Below are positions 23,837 to 37,431 of a DNA stretch of 64,000 nt, one piece after another. The DNA lies in NCBI GenBank assembly GCA_016858145.1, contig JAEHOE010000257.1:1-64000 (forward strand), read 5' to 3'. Under the pieces are notes generated by a model. The model was not told the origin of the DNA and did no database searches. It saw only the letters and a list, made by a program, of their open reading frames with translations. The position numbers and the translations under genes are program-made. Within the stretch, counting starts at the first letter, position 1; every line of letters starts with the position of its first letter. This DNA comes from Edaphochlamys debaryana (lineage: Eukaryota; Chlorophyta; Chlorophyceae; Chlamydomonadales).

Positions 23837-25517
23837 AGCAAGCGGGCAAAACACAAGCGCCATGGAGACCGGCCGCCGTGTCGTGCGACCGCGGCCGGGC
23901 GGGCCTTGGCCTGCCCCGGCCGCCCCGGCTCTCCAGTTCCCTCGCAGCGCTCAGCAGGGCGAGTGCGCCTCCCAGGCTCCCGGCCCCTTGACACAGCCGT
24001 TCCGAAGACGACGCTCTTTGACAGCTGCGTGACAGGGTGCACGCACAGGGATGCAGAATGGTGACAGGCCCTGGACCTCACGGCCGCAGGCCAGCCCCGA
24101 GGGGGCGCCGGGGTAGGGGCCCTTGGACTGCGTCCCGTCTCCCCGTGCACCCCACCCACCCAAAGCCCTTGGCCGCCGTAGTGAGCAGCAAGCAGTCGGT
24201 AGCGCCTACCGCTAAGCACGCCGCTTCCTCCCTGTGTTCAGGCTGGCTGGCAAAGCCCACGCATCTGCACAACACGGCTCTCCCGCCATCGCCGGCAGCC
24301 GCAAACAGCCGCAAACGCGACCCCAGCTTTAGTCCAGCGACACGGAGGTGTCTATAGACACCGTACGCATGAGCAGGCCGGTGCAAGGCTGTCCTTGAGC
24401 CCTGCACGTGTTGCCCCCGGGCCCAGCGCTTCCCCACGCGCTTGCGGTCGGCGTGCGTGGGGCGCCAGCCCTGGCAGCGACGCCGGATCCCTGCGACCAT
24501 CCATCAATGACCGCACCTACACCGCGTACGGTCACGCCACGGAACTGCACCGTGAGGCTGCTGCGCCAGTGCCCTTGCCGACCGCCCTCAATGGCTGCCC
24601 ACGGCCGACAAGGCCCCTGCAGCCCTGCCCAGCCCCCCAACCAGCGGCGTTGCACCACCTATTTGCCAGCCCTTGACGTGACGAGTGCCAAGTAGGCCAG
24701 GCCCTTACCACGCCGTCAGGGCTCATCCAGGCGGCCATCCAGGTCAGACGGCCAAGCTGCCACCGCTCCACCAACCGGCCCCCAAGCAGCGTGGGCAGGT
24801 GGCAGCCTGCCCATCCTCCCGAGCTGCATCTAGGTAAGGGCCTGGGCCAGGCCAGCCAACCAACCCCTGCTGTACGAAGAAGGAGGGCTCGCACCCACCC
24901 TCAGCAGGGCGGCTTGCAGTAACCGCACAAACCCCCTCAAGCAACGGCCGCGGCGCGGGCCGGCCATGGCGTCGCCGCTAGGGCTCAGCGGCTTGCCGCT
25001 GCACTTCGCCCCCCGCACGCGGCCGCGCGGCCCTTGCTCGCGTGCCGGAGGCTCCGAGCCCAGACCCTCCGTGACCAGGCCTCCTGCAGGTGCGCATCGC
25101 GGCAAGCGGCAAGCGCGACGTGCTGCGCTGATGGGAACATCGGCCGCGTGCCCGGACCTGGTAGGACTTGGCAGCTTGACAGTCCGTCCCAGCGACTACA
25201 ACCCTATCAGGCTGCAGCTTGCTGCTGCAGAGGGGCGGTCCTCCGGTTGCGCCGCGGACTTCGCTGATCGAGACAGCTCGGCGAGCGCGAGCTGCTCTGT
25301 CGAGCTGTCTATCAGTACGGTCAGTATTGATGGAAGTGGCTCTGGAGGCGTCGCATGTGTCCTATGGCATGCAATGGATGCTACAGCACAAGGAGGCACA
25401 AGTTCTGGGCTGAGACGCGAGCCATGGAAGCGCGAGGTCCAGCATCTCGGCAAGCGGCCCAGCAGCGATAGTAATGCCGACTATGAATGCTGGCCTATGA
25501 TCTATGCCGGCATCGAG
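23837..25517 (+). repeat. Satellite unit 15 (class S-delta8)
   Basis: Length is 1681 bp, matching unit 14. Delta8 junction at about 25312. Confidence 0.95.
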
Positions 25518-27196
25518 AGCAAGCGGGCAAAACACAAGCGCCATGGAGACCGGCCGCCGTGTCGTGCGACCGCGGCCGGGCGGGCCTTGGCCTGCCCCGG
25601 CCGCCCCGGCTCTCCAGTTCCCTCGCAGCGCTCAGCAGGGCGAGTGCGCCTCCCAGGCTCCCGGCCCCTTGACACAGCCGTTCCGAAGACGACGCTCTTT
25701 GACAGCTGCGTGACAGGGTGCACGCACAGGGATGCAGAATGGTGACAGGCCCTGGACCTCACGGCCGCAGGCCAGCCCCGAGGGGGCGCCGGGGTAGGGG
25801 CCCTTGGACTGCGTCCCGTCTCCCCGTGCACCCCCACCCAAAGCCCTTGGCCGCCGTAGTGAGCAGCAAGCAGTCGGTAGCGCCTACCGCTAAGCACGCC
25901 GCTTCCTCCCTGTGTTCAGGCTGGCTGGCAAAGCCCACGCATCTGCACAACACGGCTCTCCCGCCATCGCCGGCAGCCGCAAACAGCCGCAAACGCGACC
26001 CCAGCTTTAGTCCAGCGACACGGAGGTGTCTATAGACACCGTACGCATGAGCAGGCCGGTGCAAGGCTGTCCTTGAGCCCTGCACGTGTTGCCCCCGGGC
26101 CCAGCGCTTCCCCACGCGCTTGCGGTCGGCGTGCGTGGGGCGCCAGCCCTGGCAGCGACGCCGGATCCCTGCGACCATCCATCAATGACCGCACCTACAC
26201 CGCGTACGGTCACGCCACTGGAACTGCACCGTGAGGCTGCTGCGCCAGTGCCCTTGCCGACCGCCCTCAATGGCTGCCCACGGCCGACAAGGCCCCTGCA
26301 GCCCTGCCCAGCCCCCCAACCAGCGGCGTTGCACCACCTATTTGCCAGCCCTTGACGTGACGAGTGCCAAGTAGGCCAGGCCCTTACCACGCCGTCAGGG
26401 CTCATCCAGGCGGCCATCCAGGTCAGACGGCCAAGCTGCCACCGCTCCACCAACCGGCCCCCAAGCAGCGTGGGCAGGTGGCAGCCTGCCCATCCTCCCG
26501 AGCTGCATCTAGGTAAGGGCCTGGGCCAGGCCAGCCAACCAACCCCTGCTGTACGAAGAAGGAGGGCTCGCACCCACCCTCAGCAGGGCGGCTTGCAGTA
26601 ACCGCACAAACCCCCTCAAGCAACGGCCGCGGCGCGGGCCGGCCATGGCGTCGCCGCTAGGGCTCAGCGGCTTGCCGCTGCACTTCGCCCCCCGCACGCG
26701 GCCGCGCGGCCCTTGCTCGCGTGCCGGAGGCTCCGAGCCCAGACCCTCCGTGACCAGGCCTCCTGCAGGTGCGCATCGCGGCAAGCGGCAAGCGCGACGT
26801 GCTGCGCTGATGGGAACATCGGCCGCGTGCCCGGACCTGGTAGGACTTGGCAGCTTGACAGTCCGTCCCAGCGACTACAACCCTATCAGGCTGCAGCTTG
26901 CTGCTGCAGAGGGGCGGTCCTCCGGTTGCGCCGCGGACTTCGCTGATCGAGACAGCTCGGCGAGCGCGAGCTGCTCTGTCGAGCTGTCTATCAGTACGGT
27001 CAGTATTGATGGAAGTGGCTCTGGAGGCGTCGCATGTGTCCTATGGCATGCAATGGATGCTACAGCACAAGGAGGCACAAGTTCTGGGCTGAGACGCGAG
27101 CCATGGAAGCGCGAGGTCCAGCATCTCGGCAAGCGGCCCAGCAGCGATAGTAATGCCGACTATGAATGCTGGCCTATGATCTATGCCGGCATCGAG
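25518..27196 (+). repeat. Satellite unit 16 (class S-delta8)
   Basis: Length is 1679 bp. The C tract is CACCCCCACCC (about 25829), and a private 1-bp insertion gives CCACTGGAACTG at about 26216. Confidence 0.95.
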
Positions 27197-28962
27197 AGCA
27201 AGCGGGCAAAACACAAGCGCCATGGAGACCGGCCGCCGTGTCGTGCGACCGCGGCCGGGCGGGCCTTGGCCTGCCCCGGCCGCCCCGGCTCTCCAGTTCC
27301 CTCGCAGCGCTCAGCAGGGCGAGTGCGCCTCCCAGGCTCCCGGCCCCTTGACACAGCCGTTCCGAAGACGACGCTCTTTGACAGCTGCGTGACAGGGTGC
27401 ACGCACAGGGATGCAGAATGGTGACAGGCCCTGGACCTCACGGCCGCAGGCCAGCCCCGAGGGGGCGCCGGGGTAGGGGCCCTTGGACTGCGTCCCGTCT
27501 CCCCGTGCACCCCACCCACCCAAAGCCCTTGGCCGCCGTAGTGAGCAGCAAGCAGTCGGTAGCGCCTACCGCTAAGCACGCCGCTTCCTCCCTGTGTTCA
27601 GGCTGGCTGGCAAAGCCCACGCATCTGCACAACACGGCTCTCCCGCCATCGCCGGCAGCCGCAAACAGCCGCAAACGCGACCCCAGCTTTAGTCCAGCGA
27701 CACGGAGGTGTCTATAGACACCGTACGCATGAGCAGGCCGGTGCAAGGCTGTCCTTGAGCCCTGCACGTGTTGCCCCCGGGCCCAGCGCTTCCCCACGCG
27801 CTTGCGGTCGGCGTGCGTGGGGCGCCAGCCCTGGCAGCGACGCCGGATCCCTGCGACCATCCATCAATGACCGCACCTACACCGCGTACGGTCACGCCAC
27901 GGAACTGCACCGTGAGGCTGCTGCGCCAGTGCCCTTGCCGACCGCCCTCAATGGCTGCCCACGGCCGACAAGGCCCCTGCAGCCCTGCCCAGCCCCCCAA
28001 CCAGCGGCGTTGCACCACCTATTTGCCAGCCCTTGACGTGACGAGTGCCAAGTAGGCCAGGCCCTTACCACGCCGTCAGGGCTCATCCAGGCGGCCATCC
28101 AGGTCAGACGGCCAAGCTGCCACCGCTCCACCAACCGGCCCCCAAGCAGCGTGGGCAGGTGGCAGCCTGCCCATCCTCCCGAGCTGCATCTAGGTAAGGG
28201 CCTGGGCCAGGCCAGCCAACCAACCCCTGCTGTACGAAGAAGGAGGGCTCGCACCCACCCTCAGCAGGGCGGCTTGCAGTAACCGCACAAACCCCCTCAA
28301 GCAACGGCCGCGGCGCGGGCCGGCCATGGCGTCGCCGCTAGGGCTCAGCGGCTTGCCGCTGCACTTCGCCCCCCGCACGCGGCCGCGCGGCCCTTGCTCG
28401 CGTGCCGGAGGCTCCGAGCCCAGACCCTCCGTGACCAGGCCTCCTGCAGGTGCGCATCGCGGCAAGCGGCAAGCGCGACGTGCTGCGCTGATGGGAACAT
28501 CGGCCGCGTGCCCGGACCTGGTAGGACTTGGCAGCTTGACAGTCCGTCCCAGCGACTACAACCCTATCAGGCTGCAGCTTGCTGCTGCAGAGGGGCGGTC
28601 CTCCGGTTGCGCCGCGGACTTCGCTGATCGAGACAGCTCGGCGAGCGCGAGCTGCTCTGTCGAGCTGTCTATCAGTAGGCGAGTACGGTCAGTATTGATG
28701 GAAGTGGCTCTGGAGGCGTCGCATGTGTGTCGATATGTGTGCGCGCGAAATCGTTCTTCTTCTGCTCGCGATGGACAGAAGCGATCCAGCTCAAGCCTAT
28801 GGCCTCCTATGGCATGCAATGGATGCTACAGCACAAGGAGGCACAAGTTCTGGGCTGAGACGCGAGCCATGGAAGCGCGAGGTCCAGCATCTCGGCAAGC
28901 GGCCCAGCAGCGATAGTAATGCCGACTATGAATGCTGGCCTATGATCTATGCCGGCATCGAG
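27197..28962 (+). repeat. Satellite unit 17 (class L, isolated)
   Basis: Length is 1766 bp, with the 77-bp segment at 28728-28804. It sits alone between delta8 copies. The next unit has the GCGCCCAGC variant typical of units that follow an L unit in the right-hand block. Confidence 0.95.
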
Positions 28963-30639
28963 AGCAAGCGGGCAAAACACAAGCGCCATGGAGACCGGCC
29001 GCCGTGTCGTGCGACCGCGGCCGGGCGGGCCTTGGTCTGCCCCGGCCGCCCCGGCTCTCCAGTTCCCTCGCAGCGCCCAGCAGGGCGAGTGCGCCTCCCA
29101 GGCTCCCGGCCCCTTGACACAGCCGTTCCGAAGACGACGCTCTTTGACAGCTGCGTGACAGGGTGCACGCACAGGGATGCAGAATGGTGACAGGCCCTGG
29201 ACCTCACGGCCGCAGGCCAGCCCCGAGGGGGCGCCGGGGTAGGGGCCCTTGGACTGCGTCCCGTCTCCCCGTGCACCCCACCCAAAGCCCTTGGCCGCCG
29301 TAGTGAGCAGCAAGCAGTCGGTAGCGCCTACCGCTAAGCACGCCGCTTCCTCCCTGTGTTCAGGCTGGCTGGCAAAGCCCACGCATCTGCACAACACGGC
29401 TCTCCCGCCATCGCCGGCAGCCGCAAACAGCCGCAAACGCGACCCCAGCTTTAGTCCAGCGACACGGAGGTGTCTATAGACACCGTACGCATGAGCAGGC
29501 CGGTGCAAGGCTGTCCTTGAGCCCTGCACGTGTTGCCCCCGGGCCCAGCGCTTCCCCACGCGCTTGCGGTCGGCGTGCGTGGGGCGCCAGCCCTGGCAGC
29601 GACGCCGGATCCCTGCGACCATCCATCAATGACCGCACCTACACCGCGTACGGTCACGCCATGGAACTGCACCGTGAGGCTGCTGCGCCAGTGCCCTTGC
29701 CGACCGCCCTCAATGGCTGCCCACGGCCGACAAGGCCCCTGCAGCCCTGCCCAGCCCCCCAACCAGCGGCGTTGCACCACCTATTTGCCAGCCCTTGACG
29801 TGACGAGTGCCAAGTAGGCCAGGCCCTTACCACGCCGTCAGGGCCCATCCAGGCGGCCATCCAGGTCACACGGCCAAGCTGCCACCGCTCCACCAACCGG
29901 CCCCCAAGCAGCGTGGGCAGGTGGCAGCCTGCCCATCCTCCCGAGCTGCATCTAGGTAAGGGCCTGGGCCAGGCCAGCCAACCAACCCCTGCTGTACGAA
30001 GAAGGAGGGCTCGCACCCACCCTCAGCAGGGCGGCTTGCAGTAACCGCACAAACCCCCTCAAGCAACGGCCGCGGCGCGGGCCGGCCATGGCGTCGCCGC
30101 TAGGGCTCAGCGGCTTGCCGCTGCACTTCGCCCCCCGCACGCGGCCGCGCGGCCCTTGCTCGCGTGCCGGAGGCTCCGAGCCCAGACCCTCCGTGACCAG
30201 GCCTCCTGCAGGTGCGCATCGCGGCAAGCGGCAAGCGCGACGTGCTGCGCTGATGGGAACATCGGCCGCGTGCCCGGACCTGGTAGGACTTGGCAGCTTG
30301 ACAGTCCGTCCCAGCGACTACAACCCTATCAGGCTGCAGCTTGCTGCTGCAGAGGGGCGGTCCTCCGGTTGCGCCGCGGACTTCGCTGATCGAGACAGCT
30401 CGGCGAGCGCGAGCTGCTCTGTCGAGCTGTCTATCAGTACGGTCAGTATTGATGGAAGTGGCTCTGGAGGCGTCGCATGTGTCCTATGGCATGCAATGGA
30501 TGCTACAGCACAAGGAGGCACAAGTTCTGGGCTGAGACGCGAGCCATGGAAGCGCGAGGTCCAGCATCTCGGCAAGCGGCCCAGCAGCGATAGTAATGCC
30601 GACTATGAATGCTGGCCTATGATCTATGCCGGCATCGAG
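28963..30639 (+). repeat. Satellite unit 18 (class S-delta8)
   Basis: Length is 1677 bp. GCGCCCAGC near 29072 replaces GCGCTCAGC, and a private T (CTTGGTCTGC) lies near 29035. Confidence 0.95.
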
Positions 30640-32316
30640 AGCAAGCGGGCAAAACACAAGCGCCATGGAGACCGGCCGCCGTGTCGTGCGACCGCGGCCG
30701 GGCGGGCCTTGGCCTGCCCCGGCCGCCCCGGCTCTCCAGTTCCCTCGCAGCGCTCAGCAGGGCGAGTGCGCCTCCCAGGCTCCCGGCCCCTTGACACAGC
30801 CGTTCCGAAGACGACGCTCTTTGACAGCTGCGTGACAGGGTGCACGCACAGGGATGCAGAATGGTGACAGGCCCTGGACCTCACGGCCGCAGGCCAGCCC
30901 CGAGGGGGCGCCGGGGTAGGGGCCCTTGGACTGCGTCCCGTCTCCCCGTGCACCCCACCCAAAGCCCTTGGCCGCCGTAGTGAGCAGCAAGCAGTCGGTA
31001 GCGCCTACCGCTAAGCACGCCGCTTCCTCCCTGTGTTCAGGCTGGCTGGCAAAGCCCACGCATCTGCACAACACGGCTCTCCCGCCATCGCCGGCAGCCG
31101 CAAACAGCCGCAAACGCGACCCCAGCTTTAGTCCAGCGACACGGAGGTGTCTATAGACACCGTACGCATGAGCAGGCCGGTGCAAGGCTGTCCTTGAGCC
31201 CTGCACGTGTTGCCCCCGGGCCCAGCGCTTCCCCACGCGCTTGCGGTCGGCGTGCGTGGGGCGCCAGCCCTGGCAGCGACGCCGGATCCCTGCGACCATC
31301 CATCAATGACCGCACCTACACCGCGTACGGTCACGCCATGGAACTGCACCGTGAGGCTGCTGCGCCAGTGCCCTTGCCGACCGCCCTCAATGGCTGCCCA
31401 CGGCCGACAAGGCCCCTGCAGCCCTGCCCAGCCCCCCAACCAGCGGCGTTGCACCACCTATTTGCCAGCCCTTGACGTGACGAGTGCCAAGTAGGCCAGG
31501 CCCTTACCACGCCGTCAGGGCCCATCCAGGCGGCCATCCAGGTCACACGGCCAAGCTGCCACCGCTCCACCAACCGGCCCCCAAGCAGCGTGGGCAGGTG
31601 GCAGCCTGCCCATCCTCCCGAGCTGCATCTAGGTAAGGGCCTGGGCCAGGCCAGCCAACCAACCCCTGCTGTACGAAGAAGGAGGGCTCGCACCCACCCT
31701 CAGCAGGGCGGCTTGCAGTAACCGCACAAACCCCCTCAAGCAACGGCCGCGGCGCGGGCCGGCCATGGCGTCGCCGCTAGGGCTCAGCGGCTTGCCGCTG
31801 CACTTCGCCCCCCGCACGCGGCCGCGCGGCCCTTGCTCGCGTGCCGGAGGCTCCGAGCCCAGACCCTCCGTGACCAGGCCTCCTGCAGGTGCGCATCGCG
31901 GCAAGCGGCAAGCGCGACGTGCTGCGCTGATGGGAACATCGGCCGCGTGCCCGGACCTGGTAGGACTTGGCAGCTTGACAGTCCGTCCCAGCGACTACAA
32001 CCCTATCAGGCTGCAGCTTGCTGCTGCAGAGGGGCGGTCCTCCGGTTGCGCCGCGGACTTCGCTGATCGAGACAGCTCGGCGAGCGCGAGCTGCTCTGTC
32101 GAGCTGTCTATCAGTACGGTCAGTATTGATGGAAGTGGCTCTGGAGGCGTCGCATGTGTCCTATGGCATGCAATGGATGCTACAGCACAAGGAGGCACAA
32201 GTTCTGGGCTGAGACGCGAGCCATGGAAGCGCGAGGTCCAGCATCTCGGCAAGCGGCCCAGCAGCGATAGTAATGCCGACTATGAATGCTGGCCTATGAT
32301 CTATGCCGGCATCGAG
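30640..32316 (+). repeat. Satellite unit 19 (class S-delta8)
   Basis: Length is 1677 bp. It follows an S unit and keeps GCGCTCAGC, unlike unit 18. Confidence 0.95.
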
Positions 32317-34077
32317 AGCAAGCGGGCAAAACACAAGCGCCATGGAGACCGGCCGCCGTGTCGTGCGACCGCGGCCGGGCGGGCCTTGGCCTGCCCCGGC
32401 CGCCCCGGCTCTCCAGTTCCCTCGCAGCGCTCAGCAGGGCGAGTGCGCCTCCCAGGCTCCCGGCCCCTTGACACAGCCGTTCCGAAGACGACGCTCTTTG
32501 ACAGCTGCGTGACAGGGTGCACGCACAGGGATGCAGAATGGTGACAGGCCCTGGACCTCACGGCCGCAGGCCAGCCCCGAGGGGGCGCCGGGGTAGGGGC
32601 CCTTGGACTGCGTCCCGTCTCCCCGTGCACCCCACCCAAAGCCCTTGGCCGCCGTAGTGAGCAGCAAGCAGTCGGTAGCGCCTACCGCTAAGCACGCCGC
32701 TTCCTCCCTGTGTTCAGGCTGGCTGGCAAAGCCCACGCATCTGCACAACACGGCTCTCCCGCCATCGCCGGCAGCCGCAAACAGCCGCAAACGCGACCCC
32801 AGCTTTAGTCCAGCGACACGGAGGTGTCTATAGACACCGTACGCATGAGCAGGCCGGTGCAAGGCTGTCCTTGAGCCCTGCACGTGTTGCCCCCGGGCCC
32901 AGCGCTTCCCCACGCGCTTGCGGTCGGCGTGCGTGGGGCGCCAGCCCTGGCAGCGACGCCGGATCCCTGCGACCATCCATCAATGACCGCACCTACACCG
33001 CGTACGGTCACGCCATGGAACTGCACCGTGAGGCTGCTGCGCCAGTGCCCTTGCCGACCGCCCTCAATGGCTGCCCACGGCCGACAAGGCCCCTGCAGCC
33101 CTGCCCAGCCCCCCAACCAGCGGCGTTGCACCACCTATTTGCCAGCCCTTGACGTGACGAGTGCCAAGTAGGCCAGGCCCTTACCACGCCGTCAGGGCCC
33201 ATCCAGGCGGCCATCCAGGTCACACGGCCAAGCTGCCACCGCTCCACCAACCGGCCCCCAAGCAGCGTGGGCAGGTGGCAGCCTGCCCATCCTCCCGAGC
33301 TGCATCTAGGTAAGGGCCTGGCCAGGCCAGCCAACCAACCCCTGCTGTACGAAGAAGGAGGGCTCGCACCCACCCTCAGCAGGTCGGCTTGCAGTAACCG
33401 CACAAACCCCCTCAAGCAACGGCCGCGGCGCGGGCCGGCCATGGCGTCGCCGCTAGGGCTCAGCGGCTTGCCGCTGCACTTCGCCCCCCGCACGCGGCCG
33501 CGCGGCCCTTGCTCGCGTGCCGGAGGCTCCGAGCCCAGACCCTCCGTGACCAGGCCTCCTGCAGGTGCGCATCGCGGCAAGCGGCAAGCGCGACGTGCTG
33601 CGCTGATGGGAACATCGGCCGCGTGCCCGGACCTGGTAGGACTTGGCAGCTTGACAGTCCGTCCCAGCGACTACAAACCTATCAGGCTGCAGCTTGCTGC
33701 TGCAGAGGGGCGGTCCTCCGGTTGCGCCGCGGACTTCGCTGATCGAGACAGCTCGGCGAGCGCGAGCTGCTCTGTCGAGCTGTCTATCAGTAGGCGAGTA
33801 CGGTCAGTATTGATGGAAGTGGCTCTGGAGGCGTCGCATGTGTGTCGATATGTGTGCGCGCGAAATCGTTCTTCTTCTGCTCGCGATGGACAGAAGCGAT
33901 CCAGCTCAAGCCTATGGCCTCCTATGGCATGCAATGGATGCTACAGCACAAGGAGGCACAAGTTCTGGGCTGAGACGCGAGCCATGGAAGCGCGAGGTCC
34001 AGCATCTCGGCAAGCGGCCCAGCAGCGATAGTAATGCCGACTATGAATGCTGGCCTATGATCTATGCCGGCATCGAG
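32317..34077 (+). repeat. Satellite unit 20 (class L, isolated)
   Basis: Length is 1761 bp, with the 77-bp segment at 33843-33919. A 1-bp deletion (GCCTGGCCAGG, about 33317) is shared with unit 22 only. CTACAAACC at about 33671 is private. Confidence 0.95.
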
Positions 34078-35755
34078 AGCAAGCGGGCAAAACACAAGCG
34101 CCATGGAGACCGGCCGCCGTGTCGTGCGACCGCGGCCGGGCGGGCCTTGGCCTGCCCCGGCCGCCCCGGCTCTCCAGTTCCCTCGCAGCGCCCAGCAGGG
34201 CGAGTGCGCCTCCCAGGCTCCCGGCCCCTTGACACAGCCGTTCCGAAGACGACGCTCTTTGACAGCTGCGTGACAGGGTGCACGCACAGGGATGCAGAAT
34301 GGTGACAGGCCCTGGACCTCACGGCCGCAGGCCAGCCCCGAGGGGGCGCCGGGGTAGGGGCCCTTGGACTGCGTCCCGTCTCCCCGTGCACCCCACCCAA
34401 AGCCCTTGGCCGCCGTAGTGAGCAGCAAGCAGTCGGTAGCGCCTACCGCTAAGCACGCCGCTTCCTCCCTGTGTTCAGGCTGGCTGGCAAAGCCCACGCA
34501 TCTGCACAACACGGCTCTCCCGCCATCGCCGGCAGCCGCAAACAGCCGCAAACGCGACCCCAGCTTTAGTCCAGCGACACGGAGGTGTCTATAGACACCG
34601 TACGCATGAGCAGGCCGGTGCAAGGCTGTCCTTGAGCCCTGCACGTGTTGCCCCCGGGCCCAGCGCTTCCCCACGCGCTTGCGGTCGGCGTGCGTGGGGC
34701 GCCAGCCCTGGCAGCGACGCCGGATCCCTGCGACCATCCATCAATGACCGCACCTACACCGCGTACGGTCACGCCATGGAACTGCACCGTGAGGCTGCTG
34801 CGCCAGTGCCCTTGCCGACCGCCCTCAATGGCTGCCCACGGCCGACAAGGCCCCTGCAGCCCTGCCCAGCCCCCCAACCAGCGGCGTTGCACCACCTATT
34901 TGCCAGCCCTTGACGTGACGAGTGCCAAGTAGGCCAGGCCCTTACCACGCCGTCAGGGCCCATCCAGGCGGCCATCCAGGTCACACGGCCAAGCTGCCAC
35001 CGCTCCACCAACCGGCCCCCAAGCAGCGTGGGCAGGTGGCAGCCTGCCCATCCTCCCGAGCTGCATCTAGGTAAGGGCCTGGGCCAGGCCAGCCAACCAA
35101 CCCCTGCTGTACGAAGAAGGAGGGCTCGCACCCACCCTCAGCAGGGCGGCTTGCAGTAACCGCACAAACCCCCTCAAGCAACGGCCGCGGCGCGGGCCGG
35201 CCATGGCGTCGCCGCTAGGGCTCAGCGGCTTGCCGCTGCACTTCGCCCCCCGCACGCGGCCGCGCGGCCCTTGCTCGCGTGCCGGAGGCTCCGAGCCCAG
35301 ACCCTCCGTGACCATGGCCTCCTGCAGGTGCGCATCGCGGCAAGCGGCAAGCGCGACGTGCTGCGCTGATGGGAACATCGGCCGCGTGCCCGGACCTGGT
35401 AGGACTTGGCAGCTTGACAGTCCGTCCCAGCGACTACAACCCTATCAGGCTGCAGCTTGCTGCTGCAGAGGGGCGGTCCTCCGGTTGCGCCGCGGACTTC
35501 GCTGATCGAGACAGCTCGGCGAGCGCGAGCTGCTCTGTCGAGCTGTCTATCAGTACGGTCAGTATTGATGGAAGTGGCTCTGGAGGCGTCGCATGTGTCC
35601 TATGGCATGCAATGGATGCTACAGCACAAGGAGGCACAAGTTCTGGGCTGAGACGCGAGCCATGGAAGCGCGAGGTCCAGCATCTCGGCAAGCGGCCCAG
35701 CAGCGATAGTAATGCCGACTATGAATGCTGGCCTATGATCTATGCCGGCATCGAG
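34078..35755 (+). repeat. Satellite unit 21 (class S-delta8)
   Basis: Length is 1678 bp. It carries GCGCCCAGC (about 34187) after an L unit, and a private base insertion GACCATGGCC at about 35311. Confidence 0.95.
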
Positions 35756-37431
35756 AGCAAGCGGGCAAAACACAAGCGCCATGGAGACCGGCCGCCGTGT
35801 CGTGCGACCGCGGCCGGGCGGGCCTTGGCCTGCCCCGGCCGCCCCGGCTCTCCAGTTCCCTCGCAGCGCTCAGCAGGGCGAGTGCGCCTCCCAGGCTCCC
35901 GGCCCCTTGACACAGCCGTTCCGAAGACGACGCTCTTTGACAGCTGCGTGACAGGGTGCACGCACAGGGATGCAGAATGGTGACAGGCCCTGGACCTCAC
36001 GGCCGCAGGCCAGCCCCGAGGGGGCGCCGGGGTAGGGGCCCTTGGACTGCGTCCCGTCTCCCCGTGCACCCCACCCAAAGCCCTTGGCCGCCGTAGTGAG
36101 CAGCAAGCAGTCGGTAGCGCCTACCGCTAAGCACGCCGCTTCCTCCCTGTGTTCAGGCTGGCTGGCAAAGCCCACGCATCTGCACAACACGGCTCTCCCG
36201 CCATCGCCGGCAGCCGCAAACAGCCGCAAACGCGACCCCAGCTTTAGTCCAGCGACACGGAGGTGTCTATAGACACCGTACGCATGAGCAGGCCGGTGCA
36301 AGGCTGCCCTTGAGCCCTGCACGTGTTGCCCCCGGGCCCAGCGCTTCCCCACGCGCTTGCGGTCGGCGTGCGTGGGGCGCCAGCCCTGGCAGCGACGCCG
36401 GATCCCTGCGACCATCCATCAATGACCGCACCTACACCGCGTACGGTCACGCCATGGAACTGCACCGTGAGGCTGCTGCGCCAGTGCCCTTGCCGACCGC
36501 CCTCAATGGCTGCCCACGGCCGACAAGGCCCCTGCAGCCCTGCCCAGCCCCCCAACCAGCGGCGTTGCACCACCTATTTGCCAGCCCTTGACGTGACGAG
36601 TGCCAAGTAGGCCAGGCCCTTACCACGCCGTCAGGGCCCATCCAGGCGGCCATCCAGGTCACACGGCCAAGCTGCCACCGCTCCACCAACCGGCCCCCAA
36701 GCAGCGTGGGCAGGTGGCAGCCTGCCCATCCTCCCGAGCTGCATCTAGGTAAGGGCCTGGCCAGGCCAGCCAACCAACCCCTGCTGTACGAAGAAGGAGG
36801 GCTCGCACCCACCCTCAGCAGGGCGGCTTGCAGTAACCGCACAAACCCCCTCAAGCAACGGCCGCGGCGCGGGCCGGCCATGGCGTCGCCGCTAGGGCTC
36901 AGCGGCTTGCCGCTGCACTTCGCCCCCCGCACGCGGCCGCGCGGCCCTTGCTCGCGTGCCGGAGGCTCCGGGCCCGGACCCTCCGTGACCTGGCCTCCTG
37001 CAGGTGCGCATCGCGGCAAGCGGCAAGCGCGACGTGCTGCGCTGATGGGAACATCGGCCGCGTGCCCGGACCTGGTAGGACTTGGCAGCTTGACAGTCCG
37101 TCCCAGCGACTACAACCCTATCAGGCTGCAGCTTGCTGCTGCAGAGGGGCGGTCCTCCGGTTGCGCCGCGGACTTCGCTGATCGAGACAGCTCGGCGAGC
37201 GCGAGCTGCTCTGTCGAGGTGTCTATCAGTACGGTCAGTATTGATGGAAGTGGCTCTGGAGGCGTCGCATGTGTCCTATGGCATGCAATGGATGCTACAG
37301 CACAAGGAGGCACAAGTTCTGGGCTGAGACGCGAGCCATGGAAGCGCGAGGTCCAGCATCTCGGCAAGCGGCCCAGCAGCGATAGTAATGCCGACTATGA
37401 ATGCTGGCCTATGATCTATGCCGGCATCGAG
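35756..37431 (+). repeat. Satellite unit 22 (class S-delta8, last short copy)
   Basis: Length is 1676 bp. It has the GCCTGGCCAGG deletion shared with unit 20, and CGAGGTGTCT (about 37216) weakens the right arm of the inverted repeat. Confidence 0.95.
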
